From: Nemertoderma westbladi
Taxonomy: Eukaryota; Xenacoelomorpha; Nemertodermatida; Nemertodermatidae
DNA length: 64,000 nt
Assembly: GCA_032718475.1 (NCBI GenBank)
Contig: JAUCBJ010006911.1
Coordinates: forward strand, 21,845 to 85,844
Reading direction: 5' to 3'
In this document: positions 1 through 9,422 of the stretch, one piece after another
How the letters are laid out: every line of letters begins with the position of its first letter
Position numbering within the stretch: the first letter of the stretch is position 1
Notes under the pieces: model-generated
Told to the model about the DNA's origin: nothing
The model's input: only the letters and a program-made list of their open reading frames with translations
The model's database searches: none
Made by a program: the position numbers and the translations under genes

Positions 1-108
1 TGTTATTACATTAATATGATGATTAATGTAATCTTGTTGCGCTGGGAGGCATGCTGATTAATTGTAAAAATTATCTAGTTACACAAACTTTCAGAAGATT
101 GTAGGGCC
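1..108. other. left flank, nothing recognised
   Basis: AT-rich sequence with no ORF or repeat that I can assign. It leads directly into the 17-bp minisatellite. Confidence 0.4.
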
Positions 109-1662
109 TTATCACCCCTGGACATTATCGCCCCCTGGGAACTTATCGCCCCTCCATCTCAAATGGTCCTATATCGCCCCTTGGGAACATATCGCCCCTG
201 GGACTTTATCAACCCCGGTCCTTTATCGCCCCCCGGTCTTTATCGCCCTTGGGTCTTTATTGCCCCCGGGTCTTTATCACGCCCGGGTCTTTATCGCCCC
301 CGGGTCTTTAATCACCCCAGGGTCTTTATCGCCCCTGGTAACTTATCGCCCCTGAGTCTTTATCACCCCCGGGTTTTTATCATCCCTGGTCCTTTATTGT
401 CCTTTGCACCATTACCACCTCTGGCCATTATCGCCCCCGGGTCTTTATCGCCCCCGGTTCTTTATTGCACCCTGGTCTTTATCGCCCCCGGGTCTTTATG
501 CGCCCGGGTCTTTATCGCCCCTGGGTCTTTATCACCCCTGGGTCTTTATCACCCCTGGTCCTTTACGCCCCTGGTCCTTTATCGCCCCCAGGTCTTTATC
601 ATCCCTGGTCCTTTATCGTCCCTTGCACCATTACCGCCTCTGGACCTTATCCCCCCAGGTCTTTATTGCCCCTGGGTCTTTATCACCCCGGGTCTTTATC
701 ACCCCTGGGTCTTTATCACCCCCAGATCTTTATCGCCCCCCCAGTCTTTATCGCCCCTGGGTCTTTATCGCCACTGGGTCTTTATCGCACCCGGGTCTTT
801 ATCGCCCCCGGGTCTTTACTGCCCCCGGGTCTTTATCGCCCCCGGGTCTTTATCGCCCCCGGGTCTTTATCACCCCCGGGTCTTTATCTCCCCTGGTCCT
901 TTATCACCCCCGGGTCTTTATCGTTTCCGGATCTTTATCGCCCCTGGGTCTTTATCGCCCCTGGGTATTTATCATCCCTGGGTCTTTATTGACCCCGGTC
1001 CTTTATTGCCCCTGGTCCTTTATCGCCCCCGGGTCTTTATCGCCCTGGTCCTATATTGCTGCCGGGTCTTTATCACCCCTGGTCCTTTATCACCCCAGGT
1101 CCTTTATTGCCCCCAGGTCTTTATCGCCCCTGGGTCTGTATGGCGCCCGGTTCTTTATCGACACCGGGTCTTTATCGCCCCTGGGTCCGTATTGCCCCGG
1201 GTCTTTATTGCCCCTGGGTCTTTAATGCCCCGGGTCTTTATCGCTCCCGGGTCTTTATTTCCCCTGGGTCTTTATCGCCCCCGGGTCTTTAATGCCCCTG
1301 GGACTTTATCGACCCTGGGTCTTTATCACCCCCGGGTCTTTATCACCCCTGGGTCTTTATCTCCCCTGGTACTTTATCGCCCCTTGCTCCATTACCACCT
1401 CTGGCCCTTATTGCCCCCGGGTCTATATCGCCCCCGGGTCTTTATCGCTTGTGGGTCTGTCTTTATTGCCCCCGGGTCTTTATCACCCCCGGGTCTTTTT
1501 CGCCCCCGGCTCTTTATCGCCCCCGGGTCTTTATCACACCTGGTCCTTTATCGCCCCTGGGTCTTTATCACCCCTGGGTCTTTACCACCCCCGGGTCTTT
1601 ATCGCCCCTGGTCCTTTATCGCCCCCAGGTCTTTATCGCCCCCGGGTCTTTATCGCCCCTTG
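109..1662. repeat. 17-bp minisatellite (GGGTCTTTATCGCCCCC)
   Basis: About 90 imperfect copies of a 17-bp unit with core CTTTATCGCCCC. Most variation is in the C/T runs (CCCCC or CCCCT, CAC or CGC). A slightly different unit containing TTGCACCATTACC recurs near 410, 620 and 1385. Because the unit lacks stops in several frames it produces an apparent 537-residue ORF, which is an artefact. The array is cut at 1662 by an LTR element, and a short stretch of it resumes at about 4262. The reverse complement of the same unit forms the arrays at 5560-5965 and 7144-7912. Confidence 0.9.
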
Positions 1663-2284
1663 TGTAAGCGGATCCAATTCGCTGCACTACCTAGCGGAAA
1701 ATGGGGAAAGTGGCTTTTTACAAATTATAGTTGGCTAGGTGACATTACAAATATAATGTCACCTAACAACCAATGAAGGCAATATACATTGCCAGCCACA
1801 AAGAGAGATGACAGGCTGTAGGCCATCTCAGGGGGATGAAGGAAGCTAGCACGTGGGTATCAGAGAACAGGGAGTGCCAAGGGAAGGAAGGATAGGTTAG
1901 CCAATGGTGGGGCAGAACACCATATTATTGGAATGCATCCATTGGCCAGGCCACGTACCAAGTAGCAATATTCCATATGTGTTAGTAATATAACCATTGC
2001 CTTTATTACCTGTTGTTCAGTTGGTTTGTCTAGAGCTGTGGAAGCAAGACGGTTTACACCATCGTCGTCATCAGTCAGTAACCATGCTATTATTGTATTC
2101 TGACTGTGCTATTATTGTATTCTGACATTACGAACAACTGCCACTAAAAACTCAGTTATTCTTTCGGCCTCTAGCCTTTCAGATACCACAAGCCTTTCAG
2201 CAGCCAGCGGACGCAGCGACGCATATTACTCAAAAGCAAACACATCAGTTGGGATTCCATCACCAACTCGGGGATCCCGTCACA
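1663..2284 (+). repeat. 5' LTR (622 bp)
   Basis: Starts TGTAAGCGG and ends CCCGTCACA. It shares its start, several internal blocks (GAAAATGGGGAAA, CCAATGGTGGGG, GCCTTTCAG) and its end with the reverse complement of 35683-36305, which is 623 bp long. A perfect 12-bp inverted repeat (1736-1747 with 1754-1765, 6-nt loop) could form a hairpin. No TGG-type primer binding site is visible right after 2284. Confidence 0.75.
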
Positions 2285-2617
2285 GTTTAAACCGCGCTTA
2301 GAAAGTCTAAACCACCACTTCAAGAGATCCGAAGACAAACTGTGACAGCGCAAACGCCGATGGAACAACCATGAGTGAATAACGAACGCCCCAGGGTTCA
2401 GAGAGGGGCGGAAGTCTGCCGCGAACCCCGAGCGACAGAGCGATTCAGGAAGCAGAGACAAGGCGGTACCAGCCTGCCACACGGCATTCGCCGAGGAACG
2501 ACGATTCGGTGGTAGAGGAGGAAGACGGACGGGTATGAGGGGACGAGAAACGGGGGTCGACATGGAACGGGAGCGGTAAAAGGAATACCAGAGTCACCAG
2601 CCAACCAGCTGCTACAG

Positions 2618-2974
2618 GTGGCGAGCAGGCCCACCGGAATGGCAATGGTAGGGCCAACGGTACCATGCTGGACGAGGAGAGGAGGTAAAGAGGTCGAGGA
2701 GGAGGACGTCAGTACGATTGATCGCCTGCGACAGGCATATAACGCCACAAAGAAAACTCTAAAGGATGCTAAGACTGGAGGAAAGGTAGACGAGCCCAAG
2801 TTGAACCGGAGACTCGGTGAGTGTAACAAACATTTTCACCACCTAGCCCGATTTGGGCAGGGGGAACTGGCGAGTGAAAGGGCGAGGGGGGTCGCCACTG
2901 AATTGTGGCGATCTGAGATAATGCCATATGGTGTAGTGTACATAGGCCTTATCAGTGGATGCACGGGGAATTAA
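2618..2974 (+). CDS. possible gag remnant inside the LTR element
   Basis: A 118-codon ORF lies between the 5' LTR and the truncated 3' LTR. From about residue 30 it looks like a helical, charged protein segment (STIDRLRQAYNATKKTLKDA, then KLNRRLGECNKHFHHLARFG). Position and composition suit the N-terminal part of a retrotransposon Gag, but I see no zinc knuckle or major homology region. The start codon is uncertain because the frame is open upstream. It could also be a chance ORF. Confidence 0.3.
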   Translation: MASRPTGMAMVGPTVPCWTRRGGKEVEEEDVSTIDRLRQAYNATKKTLKDAKTGGKVDEPKLNRRLGECNKHFHHLARFGQGELASERARGVATELWRSEIMPYGVVYIGLISGCTGN

Positions 2975-2996
2975 GTTAGTGGGATGGGCGGATCCA

Positions 2997-3081
2997 TCAG
3001 CCAGCGGACGCGGCGACACGTATTACCCAAAAGCAAACAAATTGGTAGGGATTCCCTCACCAACTCGGGGATCCTGTCACA
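2997..3081 (+). repeat. truncated 3' LTR
   Basis: An 85-bp copy of the 3' end of the LTR at 2199-2284 (shared CCAGCGGACGC, AAAAGCAAAC, TCACCAACTCGGGGATCC), with scattered substitutions. It ends TGTCACA directly before the CCTTG target duplication. The rest of the 3' LTR is missing. Confidence 0.75.
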
Positions 3082-3093
3082 CCTTGCACCATG

Positions 3094-4258
3094 ACCACGA
3101 TTGGTCTAAATGCTCTTTGCAGCAGCCTTCACTTCTGCAAAGGAGATATCGCCAATGGGAATATCCGGGAGTACAGACTCAGACACTTTTACTTCTATAA
3201 AGTTATCAGGCAATACCCTGTCATTATTGAGGAGCTTTTCAAAGTGGGCTTTCCAACCATTGAGGCGATCGGCTGGTGATTCAGCCTTAACCTTGGTGGT
3301 TGGTTGGCTTTTCCGCCCAGTAAGCAAGTTGATCGATTTCCATGCCTGGTATGATTGCCTGCTGTCGTCAGCATCATTGATGGCATCAACCTGTTGGTTT
3401 ATTAGCTCATGTAGATTAGCAGAATACTGCCTGTTCAGGGACCTAGATGCAGCATTAACTGCATTCTTGGCCGCTGCAGTCTGTTTGAGTCGAGACTCTT
3501 TCTGCGCCTTATAGAGCTCATTTTGGCACTTCTGAATCCTGTTCTGAATTATATTTTGTCCAATGCTGCATGTGCAGTTGGATTCATCAATAGACCAATT
3601 CCACCATTGCCACTATCATCTGCTGATGCGAGGGCGAGTCGCCAACCGCCCCCCATGTCCTTAATAAGAACCTCATCAGTCTGTCCAGTCTGCATTCGGT
3701 GCTCTTGAACACCCACTGCGCTAAGATAAAGCTTTTCTGCCAAGGCAGTCAGCTCACCTTGTCGCATCGGGGACCCCAGTGTTAGGGTGTTTACTGAGGC
3801 TAGTCTAGTGACTTGCCTCAGATTCACCAATGGCTTTGTTGGTTGGGGTGGAACATGAGAGTAGCCTCCAACTCCAGAATCCCTCTCCCCCTCACAATCT
3901 GGCCTCCCTGGTGACCCAGGGTTTGGGCCAGAATGGTCATCAGGAAAGGGACTCAAAGAATTGTTGGCTGCTCTCTCTCCAGTAGGGGTGAGACAGGCAG
4001 CCGATCAGGAGATAACTGAGAGGTGACTGTGATGACTGTGAGGCCGATTGTGTCCGGTAATTCCACTGGCCTCTAGTGGCCGGACCTCCGCATTACTAAT
4101 GTAATCCATAGTGGGGGTTGGGGGGTGCTTTTTTGCCGAGTCAGCTCTCGGGGCAAATACCACACCCTGGTTTGCCATTCCACAGGGTGGGTGTCGCAGT
4201 GGAGTCAGATATGAGGCCCATCACCCATATCTACTCTGGCGCACATGACCCACCATTG
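3094..4258 (-). mobile_element. RTE-type LINE, copy 1 (fragment)
   Basis: Closely similar to copy 2 at 10976-13931. 3095-3545 matches its linker between endonuclease and reverse transcriptase, and 3549-3956 matches the N-terminal endonuclease. The middle of the endonuclease is deleted at about 3545. Upstream sequence to about 4258 is probably the 5' leader of the element. The RT domain and the 3' end are absent. It sits next to the LTR insertion, and 17-bp array units lie on both sides of the pair, so both elements interrupted that array. Confidence 0.8.
3549..3956 (-). pseudogene. RTE endonuclease, N-terminal fragment
   Basis: 135 codons. The middle reads ASVNTLTLGSPMRQGELTAL then YLSAVGVQEHRMQ, the usual opening of an APE-type endonuclease (strand 1, then the QE catalytic pair). 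It ends GGIGLLMNPTAHAALDKI, where the deletion joins it to linker sequence. Copy 2 continues from here into the GDFNA and SDH motifs, which are missing in this copy. Confidence 0.7.
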
Positions 4259-4310
4259 GCTGTTATCGCCCAGAGTCTTTATCGCCCCTGGTAACTTATC
4301 CGCACTGTGA
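4259..4310. repeat. orphan units of the 17-bp minisatellite
   Basis: Two to three units (TTATCGCCCAGAGTCTTTAT, then CGCCCCTGGTAACTTATC) in the same orientation as 109-1662. They mark the right edge of the array that the LTR and RTE elements split. Confidence 0.75.
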
Positions 4311-4674
4311 CAAATATGAATTTTGAATGGGAGAAACGCATCTGGCATTGGTATTTGTATTGTTTATTATTGTCAAGAGTTTTGCAGTTAAATTGCGAGA
4401 CACATGACATACATTGAATTGCCTAAGTACAAATGTTATAAATAAAAACAATATGTTATTTGAAATAAGAACTGTATAAATTACTATTTAATATTTTAAC
4501 GCCACATACTGTAGAGATACTTGTGAAAAATAGAGTATTTCAAAATAATTAATAATTAAACTGCATGTATACTGCCACAGCATAGGTAAAATTGGAATAA
4601 TAAGTACGAAGGTCTAGTGCAAAAAATACGTTAAAATAAATCGAGTTGATAAAATAGTAACATTTGAATGGGAG
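4311..4674. other. AT-rich stretch, nothing recognised
   Basis: AT-rich intron-like DNA with no coding or repeat signal that I can support. Confidence 0.4.
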
Positions 4675-5360
4675 AATCTTTTAGGCTCGTTAAGCCAAGG
4701 AATGCCTGTTCACCACCATGGGTGATCTTCCACAGTAAACCCTTCCACTCTGTATCCCAAGTTGCCTTGGTTCCCATTTATCGACCACTGAAGGATGAAA
4801 GCCGGGGTTGGGCTAGGCTGCAGCATTTAAAGCACTGTGCCCAAACAGTGCTGCCCCATCTAGGGATCGATCCCGGGCTCCCTAATCGGAAGCACAGTAA
4901 TGTCACCACTCAACCAAGCTGCAATAGTAACATTTAGACTCAGTAAGCTAGTGAATGCCTGTACGCCGTCAAGGGTGATCTTCCACAGTAAACCCGTCCA
5001 CTCTGTTTCCTAAAGCGCTAAAGGAATGCTTGTTCTCCACAATGGGTGATCTTCCACAGTAAACCCTTCTACTCTGTTTCCTAAAGGAATGTCTGTTCAC
5101 CACCATGGATGATCTTCCACAGTAAACCCTTCCACTCTGTTTCCTAAAGCGCTAAAGGAATGCTTGTTCTCCACAATGGGTGATCTTCCATAATAAACCT
5201 TTCCACTCTGTTTGACAAGTTATCATGTTCTCATTTATCGACCAGAAAACCTTGCATTTAAAGTCCCGTACCAAAACAGTAAAAAAAAGTGCGTCGTCCA
5301 GGGAACGAATCTGGAACCTCCTGAATGAAAGCCCAGATTGTTAACACAAAATCAAGCTGC
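4675..5360 (-). mobile_element. tRNA-derived SINE with tandemly repeated tail, plus a second degraded copy
   Basis: Read on the - strand, 4860-4920 looks like a tRNA head: an A box TGGTTGAGTGG (4906-4916) and a B box GGATCGATCC (4864-4873) at about the right spacing. A tRNA-unrelated body follows toward 4675. The tail, which on the + strand reads GTGATCTTCCACAGTAAACC with AGGAATGCCTGTTCACC before it, recurs about five times between 4692 and 5215. A second head with a degraded B box (AGATTCGTTCCC on the - strand) lies at 5300-5360. Seen: the boxes and repeats. Inferred: past Pol III transcription. Confidence 0.6.
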
Positions 5361-5559
5361 TGCTTAGTCTATAAATCGAATAATTGAAAATTGAATATGA
5401 AAAATATGACTAATATAATTTCTAATTGTAGGCCTCCTCTAACTGAAACTATTTGAGTATAAATATAAATGTAAACTAAAACTATAACTAGGCCCTACAG
5501 TAAAATATGTGACTTAGAGGAAGTATGAGAAAGTTGGGGGAAAGTATCCTGTATATAAT
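5361..5559. other. AT-rich spacer, nothing recognised
   Basis: AT-rich sequence between the SINE and the next minisatellite, with no supported feature. Confidence 0.4.
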
Positions 5560-5965
5560 GACAGTGGCGATAAAGGACCAGGTGCGATAAAGACTCGGGG
5601 GCGATAATGACCCAGGGGCGATAAGTTCCTAAAAATTCAGAACTGGGAGGCGATAAGTTCCCAACAAAAATGCAATTTATAGGGGCGATAAGGTTCCAGG
5701 GGCGATAAAGACTTGGGGGCGATAAAGACCCAGGGGCGATAAGTTCCTAAAAACTCAGAGCTGGGGGGCGATAAGTTCCCAACAAAAATTCAATTCATAG
5801 GGGCGATAAGGTTCCAGGGGCGATAAAGACTCGGGGGCGATAAAGACCCAGGGGCGATAAGTTCCTAAAAACTCAGAACTGGGGGGCGATAAGTTCCCAA
5901 CAAAAATTCAATTCATAGGGGCGATAAGGTTCCAGGGGCGATAAAGACTTGGGGGCAATAAAGAC
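5560..5965. repeat. 118-bp higher-order repeat built from inverted 17-bp units
   Basis: GGGGCGATAAGTTCC recurs at about 5615, 5733 and 5851, a 118-bp period. Each large unit contains several GGGGCGATAA units, the reverse complement of the array at 109-1662, plus a TTCCCAACAAAAATTCAATT insert. One further large unit lies at 7144-7230, across the inserted element at 5966-7143. Confidence 0.85.
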
Positions 5966-7143
5966 TGTAAAAGCTTTTGCGGATATAGCTAGTTATTTTC
6001 CCCGCAAAGTACTGTGTAGGTATTTTAGTGGACATAAAAAGCCATTTTTCTTACTGTGTAGGTGTTTTAGCGGACATAAAAAGCCATTATTCTGTATGTG
6101 TACTTTAGCGGACATAACAAGCCATTTTATGCCGCAATGCGTCAAAATACTCTTAATACAGTGTAGTTCAGATGACGACATCTATCAGCTGATATGTCGA
6201 TGTGGAGCTTTTGGCTTTCTTTGTTCAGGCTCACTCACTCGACCAATCATAGCGATTTTCATTTTATTTGCACAGAAGCCTCCGGGAAATCGCGCAATGC
6301 ATTGTGGTCTTTGTTTGCCTTTTTTCCTGAGCCCAGAACATCGGCTGTGGAATTATTCTGTGTTTCAGACTTTGGCCAAGCATTAGGGCGGCTTTGATCA
6401 TAGAAACGTATAACTGTTATCATATTGTCATATTGTCAAACCTGATCACATACAAACACCGCATTATTTTACTGCTATTTACTGTCGGTTATTAATTGTA
6501 TCAGTTGATGGATATGTTGTTATATTTGGAGAATATCGATAAATAATCAGAAAACCCAATCTTCTTGATATACTGAAGGTTAGAGAGACCGGTTACATAT
6601 AGCAATTGCGACTTATATTATAGTGGTTTTGGAGTGAATTGAATGCTATTTCATAGGCCCTACATGTGTCAGTTGCTGTTCTCCTTATATATGACTAAAA
6701 TTAGTGAAGGTCGGCAGATCAGTGTGCAGCAGTGTGCGGTAGTGTGCATGAGTATGACAGATAACAAAGCATTTCCTAAAGAATGCGCTTTATACGTGAA
6801 TCATTAGCCATCCCGTTGTGTTTAGTGTAAGTCATAACTCTGTTTACATACTTAGAGCGCCACGTCCTAAAGGAACTGTTAATATTTCCCGAAAGTGAAT
6901 AATATTTGTCAGAGATATTATAGTAACGATCAATCGAATAATACAGTAGGTCTACACCGCAATAAGGTCAGAGCATCCGAATCCAGTCTCCCTTAACCGT
7001 GGGTGAATGATCGCGCATAGGCTGGCTTCGGCTAATGTAACTTTATGTGTATCAAATACTTGTTATAGGCTAAAGTCGATTTATAACCTAGAAGACACCT
7101 AAATTTGGCAGGTTAAACTGCTAAAGGTCTAAAAGCGCGAACA
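5966..7143. mobile_element. 1.18-kb TG...CA element with 5-bp target duplication (solo LTR-like)
   Basis: The element starts TGTAAAAGCTTTTGCGG and ends CTAAAAGCGCGAACA. It is flanked by AAGAC at 5961-5965 and 7144-7148, and the minisatellite reads through if it is removed. The last 50 bp, reverse-complemented, reappear at 63931 near the end of the window. A TATATA stretch near 6687 could be a promoter. Inside, a 48-bp block (GCGGACATAAAAAGCCATT) is repeated three times at 6017-6135. No protein domain is recognisable. A solo LTR is the simplest reading; a DNA element with short ends is the alternative. Confidence 0.65.
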
Positions 7144-7912
7144 AAGACCCAGGGGCGATAAGTTCCTAAAAACTCAGAACTGGGGGGCGATAAGTTCCCA
7201 ACAAAAATTCAATTCATAGGGGCGATAAGGTTCCAGGACCGATAAGGTTCCTGGACCGATAAGGTCCTGGACCGATAAGGTTCCAGGACCGATAAGGTTC
7301 CTGGACCGATAAGGTCCTGGACCGATAAGGTTCCAGGACCGATAAGGTTCCTGGACCGATAAGGTTCCTGGACCGATAAGGTTCCTGGACCGATAAGGTC
7401 CTGGACCGATAAGGTTCCAGGGCCGATAAGGTTCCTGGACCGATAAGGTCCAGGACCGATAAGGTTGCTGGACCGATAAGGTTCCTGGACCGATAAGGTT
7501 CCTGGACCGATAAGGTCCTGGACCGATAAGGTTCCAGGACCGATAAGGTTCCTGGACCGATAAGGTTCCTGGACCGATAAGGTTCCAGGACCGATAAGGT
7601 TCCTGGACCGATAAGGTTCCTGGACCGATAAGGTTCCTGGACCGATAAGGTTCCTGGACCGATAAGGTTCCAGGACCGATAAGGTTTCTGGACCGATAAG
7701 GTTCCTGGACCGATAAGGTTCCTGGACCGATAAGGTTCCTGGACCGATAAGGTTCCAGGACTGATAAGGTTTCTGGACCGATAAGGTTCCTGGACCGATA
7801 AGGTTCCAGGACCAATAAGGTTCCTGGACCGATAAGGTTCCTGGACCGATAAGGTTCCTGGACCGATAAGGTTCCTGGACCGATAAGGTTCCAGGACCGA
7901 TAAGGTCCTGCT
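7144..7912. repeat. 17-bp minisatellite, variant GGACCGATAAGGTTCCT
   Basis: One copy of the 118-bp higher-order unit leads into about 40 copies of a 16-17-bp unit, GGACCGATAAGGTTCCT or its one-base-shorter form. It shares the CGATAA core with the other arrays in this region. The 213-residue - strand ORF over it is an artefact of the repeat. Confidence 0.9.
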
Positions 7913-8067
7913 TCGCTTCGTTTCAGAAGTTTCGTGTCACATGATTTTATAATTGATCGAGTAAATCCACAATCATTGATGTATATGTATTAAAATTGCC
8001 CAATTGCCTTTCATTCTCGGCTCGGCTCGGCTCGGTTCATAGGTTTTGTTCGGTTTTTTTATTTTAG
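7913..8067 (+). other. end of the upstream intron, with acceptor
   Basis: Contains a short CTCGG tandem run near 8017-8035 and a T-rich tract ending TTTTATTTTAG at 8067, the splice acceptor of the first channel exon in the window. Confidence 0.7.
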
Positions 8068-8244
8068 GTTTCTCTCACATCTTTAATCATGGAGTTGTCA
8101 GACACCAAGGCGTCTTCAGTTTCTGCTAATTCCAACAATTCTGCAACAACATCTGCGGGTTCCAACTTGGCGTATCTTCGAGCTATTCGTATACTTCGAG
8201 CGTTTCGACCACTTCGAGCAATTTCCCGTTGGCAAGGAATGAAG
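8068..8244 (+). CDS. sodium channel exon: DIII S3 end, S3-S4 loop, S4 voltage sensor
   Basis: 59 codons, phase 0 at both ends (TTTTAG before, GTAACG after). It starts with the end of S3 (VSLTSLIMEL). Next comes an unusually long loop rich in Ser, Asn and Thr (KASSVSANSNNSATTSAGSN), then the S4 helix LAYLRAIRILRAFRPLRAIS with five Arg at every third position, and RWQGMK, which begins the S4-S5 linker. The pattern is typical of NaV domain III, where relatives have RPLRALSRFEGM. S4 senses voltage. The long loop is the odd part; NaV1 channels have only a few residues here. The - strand ORF over this exon is a shadow. Confidence 0.95.
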
Positions 8245-8576
8245 GTAACGACCAATCTTTGAAATATAATAGTCGATAAAAACTTACTACTGTTAGCCCT
8301 TTGAAAATTCGTTATTAGTTTTTATAAAAATTATGCGATATTGGTATTAACTAAAAGGGCACCTTTTAATTTCTTTTTGAAAGATATTAATTTTTATTTC
8401 TTTTTGACCATTTTGTATCATGCTATAACCGCGATATTTATTAGCAACTGGCGCCAGACAGTCACAACGTATATTGGGCCTGGGATCCATGTCAATAAAA
8501 CTAAAACTCCTTCCGTACTCAATATTATGTAATTGTAATTGTAATTATTTATTATTTTTAATTAATTTTATTGTAG
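8245..8576 (+). other. intron, 332 bp
   Basis: AT-rich intron bounded by GTAACG and TTGTAG, with nothing else recognised. Confidence 0.7.
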
Positions 8577-8685
8577 ATTGTTGTTAACGCATTATTTTCC
8601 GCGATCCCACAAATTTGCAATGTACTGCTGGTGTGTTTGATATTCTGGCTGATATTCTCAATAATGGGAGTACAATTTTTTAAAG
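8577..8685 (+). CDS. sodium channel exon: DIII S4-S5 linker and S5
   Basis: 109 nt, entering in phase 0 and leaving in phase 1 (donor GTAAGA). It encodes [18 protein letters not shown] and [19 protein letters not shown]. Relatives have [20 protein letters not shown] and [15 protein letters not shown], so the match to NaV DIII is nearly residue by residue. The S4-S5 linker couples the voltage sensor to the gate, and S5 forms the outer wall of the pore. The last Gly codon is split with the next exon at 15774. Confidence 0.97.
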
Positions 8686-9199
8686 GTAAGATAATTCTAT
8701 GTATTCTTTTTCATGTTGAATTTATGTAACTTGTAATATTTCCATGTCGGACTTTATTTAGGCAGTGTAATTGAGCCGCACTCTCTTCAGATTATATAAG
8801 TAGTATATGAAGATATGATCACGGATCAAGGTTACCCATAGCCCAGCATTACCATGTTTTCTACTACTGCATCCAATCAGAAGCCACCATTTCAACCATT
8901 ACCAGTGGTCGTTATTATTTCAACCAATCAGATGCCAGCATTTCAACCGTGACCATGGTAACTTCTCAAGTTCCCGCATTTTCCGCTAGAGGTGTTATTA
9001 GTCACCCAGCTAACTCCCTCTCTACTCATTGTAACCAATCGCGAGCCTTTATTTTACAGGTGCTCGGGTGTCTACACTTAGTAGCAGGTAACTTCTACTA
9101 TTTTTCAAATCGCTATTTTCACCAACCAGTATTTTCATATCATTTATTTCAGGTGTCTTTCTACCTGTAATTTTTCACCAGTAACTAAATTTAATTTTG
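8686..9199 (+). other. start of a 7.1-kb intron
   Basis: Between the S5 exon and the turret exon. The phrase TTTCAACCATTACCA and variants recur loosely at 8890-8960. No coding sequence is supported. Confidence 0.5.
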
Positions 9200-9320
9200 C
9201 AATTTTTCAGATAACAAAATATTCAACTGGGATCGAACTCGGGACCTTTATGTTTTGCCTATTTGTAAACATCTGCGACCAGTTATGAAGAATAAATCGA
9301 TCTTGAATAATTATTACTTG
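9200..9320 (-). mobile_element. possible SINE relic with B box
   Basis: Read on the - strand, GAGTTCGATCCCAG (about 9229-9242) is one mismatch from a Pol III B box and sits in a tRNA-like context (GGTCCCGAGTTCGATCCC). No convincing A box is visible. Low-confidence relic. Confidence 0.35.
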
Positions 9321-9422
9321 GCATTCAACAGCTATAACTCGAATATTTGACGCCTTTTTCTCTCGGGGTTGGATGGAAGAGTGAGCGGTGAATTGTTGTA
9401 CAGCCATGGCTCCAATGCTGTT

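Larger units (their letters stand above)
1663..3081 (+). mobile_element. non-autonomous LTR retrotransposon with 5-bp target duplication
   Basis: The element starts TGTAAGCGGATCC and ends GGATCCTGTCACA, so it has TG...CA ends. It is flanked by the same 5 bp, CCTTG, at 1658-1662 and 3082-3086. The 5' LTR (1663-2284) is complete; the 3' LTR keeps only its last 85 bp or so. Only about 700 bp of internal sequence remains, with no protease, RT or integrase, so it is a deleted or TRIM-like element. The flanks read as one continuous 17-bp-array unit across the insertion (CCTTGCACCAT), which shows it landed inside the minisatellite. A solo LTR of the same family lies at 35683-36305. Confidence 0.8.

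Noticed and set aside
163-1776. 537-residue and overlapping ORFs over the 17-bp array
   Set aside because: Open in several overlapping frames because the unit lacks stops; composition follows the repeat.
4668-4937. 89-codon ORF over the SINE
   Set aside because: Covers a tRNA-like SINE; no protein signal.
5949-6397. ORFs of 145 and 67 codons in the TG...CA element
   Set aside because: Low-complexity translation over a 48-bp triplication, with no recognisable domain.
1-8067. Search for DIII S1-S2 exons of the channel
   Set aside because: I found no sequence encoding the expected helices ending in a phase-0 donor; they must lie upstream of the window or be too divergent to see.
8064-8255. 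63-residue - strand ORF
   Set aside because: Shadow of the DIII S4 exon on the + strand.
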